Both the position numbers and the translations under genes were made by a program. A stretch of 64,000 nucleotides of DNA from Artemisia argyi (Eukaryota > Streptophyta > Magnoliopsida > Asterales > Asteraceae), in the NCBI GenBank assembly GCA_030686995.1, contig CM060694.1, forward strand, positions 96,867,836 to 96,931,835, read 5' to 3'. Below the pieces are notes generated by a model that saw nothing but the letters and a program-made list of their open reading frames with translations, made no database searches and was not told where the DNA came from. Shown piece after piece: positions 33,680 through 43,057 of this stretch. How positions within the stretch are numbered: the stretch's first letter is position 1; each line of letters opens with the position of its first letter.

Positions 33680-36600
33680 ATGGTAAAGGCATCAACACCT
33701 AGACACGAATTGATTCAAGGAGAAGAAAGAACGATCGCAAAGACAAACCATAAGATAGATCTTGAAACAATCACATGTCATCCAACTTGTGCTATCATCT
33801 TAAAGATACTCAAAGAACACTTCATTTTTAATCATCTCACCATCACAACTACAGTACCAGAAGTCTACTTAACACAGTTTTGGGAATCTATTGAAATTAG
33901 CAAAAATGAGAAAACATTTAGTGTTCGTCTTGATCTCAAACAAATTGTGTTTGATGTATAAACTCTCCGCATTTTTCTTAGTTTGCCTGCTAATGTCAAG
34001 AAATTCACTCATTTGCCTTCATTGTCAGACGTTATCAGACTTCTTCGAGAACTGCAGTATGATGAATCACAAGTCAAACTCAACAAAATCTCCACTGTCA
34101 ACAGGAAATTCATTCCACAACCATGGCTCACACTTTAGTCAATCCTCACCAACAGTTTAACGGGCAAGGAAACTGGGCATGAACACCCTTCTCTAGAAAT
34201 AACGCAGATTTTCTGGGGGGTTGTCAAACAAGGAAACATTGACTATGCTCAACTGATTTGGGTGGATATGGTTTATCAAGCAAGACAGTTTCAGAAATCC
34301 TCAACCACTAGAATTCCATTCTACAGATTCACAAAGTGTCTCATTACTCACTTCATGAATATACACCCAGACATTGATCGCAGATTGGAAGAAAAGAAAC
34401 ACACCACTGCTATGGATCATAAGTATTCTAAAACCAGGATTCAGAAGACAAATACTCAGAAACAAGGAATGAGAATCCCTGATAATCTGATACCTGAAGC
34501 AATCCATAGCACTAAAGCTTATAGAGTATACGATGAAGCTCAAAGAAACAACCAAGTTGGTTTGACTTAACCGAAGAAAGGGAAAACTTCTAAAGCTGCA
34601 TCTAAAATCAAAACAATTCCCAAATCCAGAACCAAGAAAGTCACTATACAGTCCAAGAAGAAAGTGACAACTCTTCGAGATGAACCAACTGATGATGAAG
34701 GAGATGCTCAGCAGGAAACTGAATCTAAAAAGCTTACACTGACTAAGAAGAAAAGAGCAGATAAAGGAAAAGCAAAAGAAACTCAAGAAGAATCAGTCAC
34801 CTCACCAATGTCTGAATCTGAAGAAGAGGAACAATTGCAACTTACCTTAAGAGAAAGCAAACAATCAGAGGAGGAAAGAATTGCAAGAATAACAAAGAAA
34901 GGTGAAGCTTCTCGTACTCAGGATGTGAAAATTCCAACTCCAAGCTCAGAAAGAGATGATCAATCATCAGAAGAAACACGTTCTCAAACTTTGTCTTCCT
35001 CTGAACAAGATGATGATAACTCCGAAGATGAAGCTGAGTCATCTAGTTCTGAACCTAAAGACTCTCTCGATAAACCGGCAGAAAGTGAAGAAGAAGAAGC
35101 TTCAAAAGGCCAAGATGATGATGCATCCGAGAATGAGGAAAGTAGTGATGAGGAAAAGAATTGTGAAAGTGAAGAAGCTAAGAAAACTGAAGATGATAAA
35201 GAAGATAAGAATGATGAAAGTGATGATGATTCGGATGGTGATGATAAAGATGAGCAACTTGAAACTAGTAAAGACACCTCTATTGACATTGTGGGTATTG
35301 ATGAAGGACCATCAACAGTTCAACCACAACAACAACCTTTATCACCTACACAAGGTCATCCTCTGGAAGGCCCTGATCTTCCAATAGTTGTTCAGCCAAG
35401 CTTGTTGAGATCATTACATGATCAATTCAACACGCTCCAGAAACAAGTTAACGAACAAAAGCATGATGTTGAAGCGTTCAAAGTTTATAATGTTGATGCA
35501 ACAGTTAAGCACCAAGTGAAACAGAGATTAACAGGAGAGGTTCGCAAGTATATTCAGGAGAGACTTCCTTCTATGGTAGAACACTACGTCATAGATAATC
35601 TTGAAGGGATTGTTTCTCAAAGGTTTCAAACTACACCGATCACCATTCAAACTCAACCTCCAAACCCTTCCGTAAGTGATCTCAAAAGAAAACTGTTGGA
35701 AGCAATTGTGAATGATCCAGATGAGAATGATCTGCGCAAGGTACTAATCAAGTCTATCAAAAGAGCTGAAAAGAAAGGCGAAGCTTGCAAAAAGACGAAG
35801 GCTACCAAGCGTCGTCATGATGATTCTGACCTAGATGATCAGCCACAACAGGGAAAGAGGAAGAAAGTATCCGGTTCCACCTCCAGGCCTCCAACTAAAA
35901 CCGCAACTATCAACGTTTCTGCTGATCCAAACCCTACATAATCAACCGAGGAAGCTGGTGTAGATATGGATGACATCCCTCCACAAATCACCGAAACCAT
36001 TGCTGAACCACCTAAGGAAGCTCAATTAATTCCAGCTCCAGAATGGATTAACCCCGAGGCTCCTTCATTTAACTGGTTTGATGAAATGGTTGATGCTCAC
36101 CCTGATGACACTGAAGCTGAAGAAATGACTGAAGGATCGATTGTTAACTTCACAAAAAGAATAAAGAAAGTGATGCAAACACAAAGACTTCAGCTTTCTG
36201 ACTTGGTTAAGATTCGTGCAGCAGGGTTCACTGAATTCAAAACATGCACAACATCCGAACTCGAGTTTGAATATAACGTTGATGAAGTTGCTAGAGTTCT
36301 GTCAAAAAATATTACTTGGGAAAAGAGACCATCTTGGGACAGAATATATCCTGGCACGGATCCTGATGACTTCAAATTTCACGATTATTCTCAACCATTA
36401 CCCCTCGTTGGTCCTCTAAGTGATCCAAAGATCCCTAAGGAATACTTCTTCAACAACGATCTTCTATATCTTATCCATGGGAACACTGATCCTGAACACC
36501 GTTATGCTACATCTCTCACCAAATTCAAAGCAGCTTCATATCCTCTGGAAGAACTTGACGAACAAAATGAGAGGATTGTACTCCACTTCTGTCAGAAAGT

Positions 36601-37391
36601 ACAATATTGAAGCAGCTATATGCAACTTTCACTGGCTAGAGATGCGCAAATGGTTATATAAATACAAGCTGTCATTCCGATCCAACCACAGAGTCTTCTC
36701 TAATCAACGCATTCTTGCCATCACAGCAGTTCCACGTACTGAGAAAAGATTTGGGTATAATTTTCTTGATGAAATTGAGGTCCGTCAAATCGATGATAAA
36801 TTGTATAAATTCGGTGAAGCAGACTATCATCGGTTAAACCTTAATGACATAGCAGACATGTACTTACTCAAGGTTCAAGGCAAACTTCAGCACTTGCCCG
36901 GCAGCCTTCAGTATGACATCATCAATTCTATTCTGCTCTTCATGCATGAAAGTATCATCAAAGCAAGAGTAGAAGATGCACAATTAGGAGTCGAAAGTTA
37001 TCAAACATCTCTCAACTTTACTATTCCACAAAAACATACTCATGGCATCCAACACTTAAGACCATTCATCTTCAACAACAAACCCTTTGGAGTTGTTTAT
37101 CCGTATATGGATGGATACATATTCATGAGATATGAAGAGGTTCACAAGTTCGGGGATCAGACTCTTAACTATGTCAGAATTAAGCTGAATGAGAAACTCA
37201 AAGAACATGATAGTGGGATTAATGTGGGACGGAGAAGTAGGGATGTGAAGGAAGCACTTATGTTTATGGACAGGATTGATCAAAAGCTAAAGTTCAGGGA
37301 GCAGATTCGCAGATTGGAGAGCTTGATTGGAGCAAGGGAACCGATTCCAAATATTCTCACTTACCGCTGTCCAGATACTCCTCGAGTATGA
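33680..37391 (+). pseudogene. Element 1 ORF3, long third gene of unknown function
   Basis: About 1,235 codons in one frame with stops at 33959, 34136, 34568 and 35939 and a frameshift near 36590. Parts: N-terminal domain (TVPEVYLTQFWESIE), a second domain near 34160-34560 (KETGHEHPSLEITQIFW), a very acidic/Lys-rich middle (34660-35300), a basic nuclear-signal-like cluster (KRKKVSG near 35860), and a C-terminal domain (NDIADMYLLKVQGKL, ARVEDAQLGVESYQ) that ends GAREPIPN. The homologous gene in element 2 shares the domains but not the middle. No signal peptide, membrane segment or furin-like site is seen, so an envelope role is not supported. Similar proteins are, as I recall, common in predicted Asteraceae proteomes without known function. 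Confidence 0.8.
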
Positions 37392-38427
37392 TCATTTTGG
37401 TATAACATTATCTTTGTTTCATCATAATTTTCTTCATCAATGACTTTGGTTTGTGCACATATAACAGTGTACAACCCGTGCTTGTAATTAAAGGACCCTG
37501 AGGTACGCTTCAGTGCCTCAATCCTAATATAAGGAGCGAAGGCTTCTTACTTTTGAGTAGAATTAATCAAACATTTTCTGATTTTCATAATTCTGCTCAA
37601 AAGACAAGTATTTCACCTCAATGAGTATTCACTTGTTGAGGGGGAGCACTTGAAAAACTTATCGTTCGAAAAACAAAAGTTCTTGTTGATATCTTCCCAT
37701 AAGACTCAAAAAGCATATTTTAATCAAAAGTTTATCAAAAACAACATCTCATATGCTATTTTTGAGGGGGAGAAAAGTGAATGTGATTAAAATATGAAAG
37801 TTCAAAGTTGCTTAATGCTAAATCTCTTGCGAGCTAGACTCAGAATTGACCCAAGAATTGACGAAACATAAAAGTTAATAATTGAAAGGACTTATCCTCG
37901 ATGGGTAATAACATCAAGTTAGTTATTAGAGCTAGTTTTCACCTAAAAGCTTACAATGGAACTCTTTAACTAGCCACGTAAGCATGTCTCGAAAAGGATT
38001 TGTCTTAGTAGAAATGTACCGTCTCGAGAAACTTTCTTTGGACTTGATCAGGCCGGGTAATAACTTCAAGCTAGTCTAATTAGTGATGTAAGTGTGTCTC
38101 GAATCGGTCTTGTTCACTGAAAGTGGATCAATTCAAAAAGTGTTTGCTCCTCCCGCATGTGCAAATTTATTAAATACTTATGAGCACATGTGAAGGGGGA
38201 GCCCTTCAAAAGTAAACACAAAACTCTCAAAGTGTTAAACAAAATATTTGATAATCACAAACACTTTGAGAGATTTTCAATCAAAGGTTTCTTGGCAATT
38301 GTAGGATAATCACGGAGTTATAAGGTGATTAAGATAGGAAAAATCGTCCTATGATCCGCCAGAGCCGGAGGGATCTACCCAAGGACATCTCCAATAGTTA
38401 GAATTAGAAGTCCTTAGGTATGATACG

Positions 38428-38458
<31 letters not shown>

Positions 38459-38872
38459 AAAAAAAAAGAGAGAAAAGAATGAAAGGGAAAGAAGGAGTTG
38501 AAGAATTAAAAAGAAAAGTAAAGAAAAAGGGTGAAAAGAAATAGCCCTCCATATGTTCAACCTTAGGGCAGACACCGGGTTCAATTCGTATGCTACTGAT
38601 TGTTGCTAAGGCAACACCGGTATTGAAGATAAAGTCGTCGTGGACCCAGTGACGCAATGCAGTAAACCTTCTTAACCACTCAAGTTCCCTTAAAAGAACT
38701 TGTTTCATTCTCACGGGGAACCGGTGTAATCTATCGACTTATCTCTTAGAGATAGTTGATATTGAAGCAGGAGACCCCTCCCTAGTCTCCGCATAGGAAA
38801 CCTAGGTGTGCACTTATCGAGTCTAGAGCCATGAGATACATCAAAGATCTCTTAGGAACATTTAGTATTTCT

Positions 38873-38907
38873 ACAGCTGGTGTTCTACATCAATGGACAC
38901 CAGCTGT
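38873..38907 (+). ncRNA. Conserved 11-bp hairpin in the element 1 3' region
   Basis: ACAGCTGGTGT (38873-38883) pairs perfectly with ACACCAGCTGT (38897-38907) around a 13-base loop. Element 2 keeps it at 41585-41619 with one G-U pair. Predicted cis-acting RNA hairpin. Confidence 0.7.
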
Positions 38908-39249
38908 AAATTATCGAGTCCTTCGCAGATCTTAGCAATCTGTCGCGAACGTTTATGAGAGAATTACAAATGTATTTCTCAATGATTGAACGGAAATTCC
39001 TGCCAGGGTCAACATCAAACAGCCCTGACAGCAGGTCACTTCGGTAACCCCACACGGGTTACACTTAGTGTTCGCGGTGGTTCTTTAGCGGTCTACAGTC
39101 GTGGAGTGATCCCCAGTGACTCACCCAGTCATTGAGCTACTTAGTAGGTCTTGTAAGCTCCTTCGGGGGTATCTGACATGGGAACGGCCTTGATAAGGAT
39201 TAGAAGGAGTCTTTACAATATGTTGTTGACGATCTCTAATTCCTTATCT

Positions 39250-39288
39250 GTAAGTACTGGTTGATTATTGCTAACTGTTTACCTGCAG
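39250..39288 (+). other. Mini-intron-like signals in the element 1 3' region
   Basis: GTAAGTAC (consensus donor), TGCTAAC (consensus branch point), then GTTTACCTGCAG before GT (consensus acceptor), only 39 nt in total. Element 2 keeps all three signals at 41204-41243 (40 nt). Shorter than usual plant introns; the acceptor may pair with a farther donor. Confidence 0.4.
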
Positions 39289-39693
39289 GTACTTCACCTC
39301 CATGATGGTAGATTCCAGCATGCTCATACATACATCTTGAAGCAAATGAAAGCTCCCCCAAAGATCTAAACACCACAAAGTTCAAAGAAATATTCTACAC
39401 CAAAAAGAAGAATCTGCAAAGTATAAAGACTAAAGATCTTAGAGTATGCAAAGGAACTTCATGCTTTCAAAAGTCAAAGTCCAAAGATGTATGAGCATGT
39501 TGGAATGGCGGACAATCATCACAGACACAGAAGTGACGATCGGCAGACAACTTCATAACATGATCACCATCACATCAACCAAGAACGATGTACAAAGAAC
39601 GATGAAAGATTTTGCTAACTATTTTTGAGGACGTCAACTACAAAGTCTAAGTATAGAAGATGACGACGTCGAGCAACCTTTGATGACCAACAC

Positions 39694-39705
39694 TTAGGGG
39701 GAGAT
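39694..39705 (+). other. Element 1 polypurine tract
   Basis: TTAGGGGGAGAT directly before the 3' LTR; element 2 has the same bases at 40776-40787. Confidence 0.9.
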
Positions 39706-40051
39706 TGTTGGGAATAGACTTTATTATTTCAAGTGTCGGTCATTGAATTTTGTAATAGGTTGCATTATTAAGTTAATAAGTTAGTGATTTAATATGTTTT
39801 ATAAAGTTTATGCTAAGTTTATAGGTTTGGTAAAAGTCTAGGGCCTAGTTTGTAATATTTGCATAGTTTGCTGAAGCCCTAGATCACACCTATAAATAGC
39901 CTTGTAACCCCTCATTAGAGGGTGTTGGTTCTCTAGTAATACAAGTTTATTTCATTTCATTCTTAGGAGTTCCTTCCACTCTCTCTCTCTCTAAACTTTC
40001 TTTCTCTCTCTAGAAATCTAAGTGCTTATGTTGTAAAATGGTGACCTAACA
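39706..40051 (+). repeat. Element 1 3' LTR
   Basis: Starts TGTTGGGAATAG, ends ACCTAACA; TATAAATA at 39891-39898. About 16 differences from the 5' LTR. Confidence 0.95.
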
Positions 40052-40056
40052 ATCTT
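40052..40056. repeat. Target-site duplication of element 1, right copy (ATCTT)
   Basis: Matches 23352-23356. Confidence 0.93.
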
Positions 40057-40432
40057 GTTCATCATCATGTCTAGGTTTCATTGTTGACGTAATGACCTCT
40101 TCATCTTCTATACTTTCGTCTTTAGGACCAAGTGAATCGATCTCTTCTTAGGTGATAGCTCTAATGTTATCTAGAAATTCTTCATAAGCATGAAGATCAT
40201 CAATTCTCTTCTCAAAGATAATTGTCCCAAACTTCTTGTCTCTTCAATCTCTGCTTCTTCAAGTTGCCAATTTTTGGTAGTTGCATGAACAAATTTTTCA
40301 ATATTATTTTTGCTATAATAGCTTGGATTTAATGAGTTCAAGCTTGTAGTGATAGCATTGAATCTCATTAAACTGCTATCAATAGTTTCATCATTTGAGA
40401 TAGAGAACCCTTCATATTGTTGAATGAGAGAG
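40057..40432 (-). pseudogene. gag: Old copia gag, middle part
   Basis: Minus-strand frame reads QQYEGFSISNDETIDSSL, then MRFNAITTSLNSLN (40368), YYSKNNIEKFVHA and LSLRRELMIFML. These are the conserved C-terminal helices of the copia UBN2-type Gag (normally RFN..ITSL, SKN.VRKFLRAL, LSLDELIG). A frameshift near 40200 breaks the frame, which then runs on to the element 1 insertion. The N-terminal half of the same gene is at 57373-57698. Confidence 0.88.
40428..40432. repeat. Target-site duplication of element 2, left copy (GAGAG)
   Basis: GAGAG precedes the LTR and recurs at 57368-57372. Confidence 0.95.
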
Positions 40433-40775
40433 TGTTAGGTCACCATTTTGTAAACACAAGTATGATTTAGAAAGAAATAAGATGAGAAATGAGATTGGTT
40501 GATTATGAGACAATATGAAAGGTGAAAGTGCAAGAGTTTCCTTAAGATAATCAAATAACCAACAAACTAAATGTTTACATAAGCTCTCTATTTATAAGGA
40601 GGGAGTTAGGGCAACACTCCCTTCCTTCCTTATCTCTTAATTCGTGGGCTTTAAGGCCCATAGGGCTTTAACACATAAGCCTTGTAACATAAACTAAATG
40701 AAATAAATACTAAAGCAACCTATTACAAAATGTAATGACCGAGATTTGACTAAATACAAAAGTATGATCCCAACA
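40433..40775 (-). repeat. Element 2 3' LTR (left copy)
   Basis: Plus strand starts TGTTAGGTCACC and ends GATCCCAACA. On the element strand TATAAATA lies at 40589-40596. Differs from the other LTR by one T/C. Confidence 0.96.
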
Positions 40776-40787
40776 ATCTCCCCCTAA
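40776..40787 (-). other. Element 2 polypurine tract
   Basis: Element strand TTAGGGGGAGAT abuts the 3' LTR, identical to that of element 1. Confidence 0.9.
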
Positions 40788-41203
40788 GGGTCGGTCATCA
40801 CGGTTGCTTGACGTCTTCATCTTTGTCGTTGACTTGTGACATGTAAAAACTCTAGACGTCTTCAAAATGGTTGAATGATAATGAATATACTTTGCTCTTA
40901 GTCTTTGTTCTTTGGTGATGATGTAGTGATGGTGTTATGAAGTAATCTGCCGTTCGTCACTCCTGCGTCTGTGGTGGTTGTCCGCCATTCCAACATACTC
41001 ATACATCTTTGGACTTAGACTTTCACGTGCAAGAAGTTCCTTTTGATACATTGAGATCTTTGTCTTTATACTTTGTAGATTCTTCTTATTGTCGTAGAAT
41101 CTTTCTTGGAACTTTGTGTTGTTAAGATCTTTGGGGGAGCTATCTTTTGCTTCAAGATGTATGTATGAGCATGTTGGAATCTACCATCATGGAAGTGAGG
41201 TAC

Positions 41204-41243
41204 CTGCGAGTAAACAGTTAGCAATAAAACAACCGGTACTTAC
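41204..41243 (-). other. Mini-intron-like signals in the element 2 3' region
   Basis: Element strand shows GTAAGTACC, TGCTAAC and CTCGCAG before GT over 40 nt, the same three signals as element 1 at 39250-39288. Confidence 0.4.
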
Positions 41244-41584
41244 GGATAAGGAATTAGAGCTCATCAACAGCATATTGTGAAGACTCCTTCTAATCCTTAT
41301 CCAGGCCGTTCCCATATCAGATACTCCCGAAGGAGCTTACGAGACCTACTAAGTAGCTCAATGACTGGGTGAGTCGCTGGGGATCACTCCACGACTGTAG
41401 ATCGCTATGGAACCACCGCAAACACTAAGCGTAACCCTTGTGAGGTTACCTAAGTGACCTGCTGTCAGGGCTGTTTGATGTTGACCCTGGCAGGATTTCC
41501 GTTCAATCATTGAGAAATACATAAGTAATCCTCTCATAAACGTTCTCGGCAGATTGCTAAGATCTGCGAAGGACTCGATAATTT

Positions 41585-41619
41585 ACAGCTGGTGTCCACT
41601 GATGTAGAACACCAGTTGT
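41585..41619 (-). ncRNA. Conserved 11-bp hairpin in the element 2 3' region
   Basis: ACAGCTGGTGT (41585-41595) and ACACCAGTTGT (41609-41619) pair apart from one wobble. Loop bases differ from element 1 only slightly. Confidence 0.7.
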
Positions 41620-43057
41620 AGAAATACTAAGTGTTCCTAAGAGATCTTTGATGTATCTCGAGGCTCTAAACTCTATAAGTGCACACCTAGGTTTCCTATG
41701 CGGAGACTAGGGAGGGGTCTCCTTCTTCAATATCAACCTTCTCTAAGAGATAGGTCGATAGATTACACAGGTACCCCGTGAGAATGAAACAAGCTCTTTT
41801 AAGAGAACTTGAGTGGTTGAGAAGGTTTAGTGCATTGCGTCACTGGGTCCATGACGACTTAATCTTCAATACCGGTGTTGTCTTTTGCAACAGCCAGTAG
41901 CATATGTATTGAACCCGGTGTCTACCCTAAGGTTGATTCATATGGAGTGCTATTTCTTTTCACCCTTTTCTTTGCTTTTCTTTTTAATTCTTCAACTCCT
42001 TCTTTCCCATTCATTCTTTTCTCCTTTTTTCGTATCATACCTAAGGACTTCTAATTCTAACTATGGGAGATGTCCTTGGGTAGATCCCTCCGGCTCTGGC
42101 GGATCATAGGACGGATATTCCTATCTTAATCATCTTATAACTCCGACAGTAGCCAAGAAACCTTTGATTGAAAAATCTCTCAAAGTGTTTGTGATAATCA
42201 AATATTTTGGTTAACACTTTGAGAGTTTTGTGTACACTTTTGAAGGGCTCCCCCTGCACATGTGCTCATAAGTATTTAATAAATTTGCACATGTGGGAGG
42301 AGCAAGCACTTTTGAATTGATCCACTTTCCGTGAACAAGACCGATTCGAGACACGCTTACATCACTAGTCAGACTAGCTTGAAGTTATTACCCGGCCTGG
42401 TCAAGTCAACAGAAAGTTTCTCGAGACGGTACATTTCTACTAAGACTAATCCTTTTTCGAGACACGCTTACGTGGTTAATTAAAGAGATACATTGTCAGC
42501 TTTTAGGTAACAACTAGCTCTAGTAACTAACTTGATGTTATTACCCGTCGAGGATAAGTCTTTTCGATTTAACTAACTTTAATTGTCTCGTCAATTCCTG
42601 GGTGAATCTGAGTCTAGCTCGTACACGATACAGCTTTCAGTTTTTACTTTGTATATTTTAATCACTTTTTCATTTTCTCCCCCTCAAAAATAGCATATGA
42701 GATGTTGTTTTTGTTAAACTTTTGATTAAAATATGCTTTTTGAGTCTTATGGGGAGATTCACCAAGAACTTTTGATTTTGAACAAAGTATTTTGTTTTGA
42801 CAAGTGCTCCCCCTCAACAAGTGATTAGGTCTTATTGAGGTGAAATACTTGTCCTTTTGAGCAGAATTATGAAAAATCATAAAAGTTTGATTAATTCTAC
42901 TCAAAAGTAAGAAGCCTTCGCTCGTTATATTTAGGATTGAGGCACTGATGCGTACCTCAGGGTCCTTTCTTTACAAGTACGGGTTGTGCACTGTAATGCG
43001 TGCACAAGCCATTATGAAGTAAATTATTGACAAATCAAATCAAATTCTTACAATGAT

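Larger units (their letters stand above)
37392..39693 (+). other. Element 1 conserved 3' noncoding region
   Basis: No gene on the element strand, yet long stretches match the 3' region of element 2 (40788-43057) base for base. Contents: GAGGGGGAG-type purine runs at 37638, 37764 and 38192; a two-copy module containing GGGTAATAAC (about 37905 and 38055); a hairpin pair GCATGTGC/GCACATG near 38155-38190; an A-run at 38428-38456; the strong hairpin at 38873-38907; and a donor/branch/acceptor-like set at 39250-39288. The conservation suggests RNA-level function. Confidence 0.75.
23357..40051 (+). mobile_element. Element 1: very long SIRE-like Ty1/copia element with third ORF
   Basis: 16,695 bp on the plus strand with ATCTT duplication and 348/346-bp LTRs that differ at about 16 sites, near 4-5 percent, making it clearly older than element 2 and both Tekay elements. 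Order: LTR, primer site, leader with CGAGTTAA array, gag (24281-28722), pol (28721-32119), spacer with a second CGAGTTAA array, ORF3 (33680-37391), 2.3-kb 3' region, purine tract, LTR. Pol order protease, integrase, reverse transcriptase, RNase H defines Ty1/copia; large size, long Gag and an extra ORF recall the SIRE/Maximus group, although the LTRs are short for that group. All three genes carry premature stops. Confidence 0.95.
40788..43057 (-). other. Element 2 conserved 3' noncoding region
   Basis: Counterpart of 37392-39693. Keeps purine runs (plus-strand CTCCCCC near 42249, 42677 and 42807), the CACATGTG hairpin near 42255-42297, the strong hairpin at 41585-41619 and the intron-like signals at 41204-41243. 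The 74-codon plus-strand frame 41885-42109 is antisense to the element. Confidence 0.75.

Noticed and set aside
34984..35289. Ser-rich minus-strand frame
   Set aside because: Shadow of the acidic ORF3 middle (GAT/GAA codons read backwards).
33680..37391. Calling ORF3 an envelope gene
   Set aside because: No membrane segment, signal peptide or cleavage site is seen in either copy.
38349..38714. 121-codon frame conserved as a partial frame at 41885-42109
   Set aside because: Antisense to both elements; it includes a poly-Phe run from the A-tract and reflects nucleotide conservation of the 3' region.
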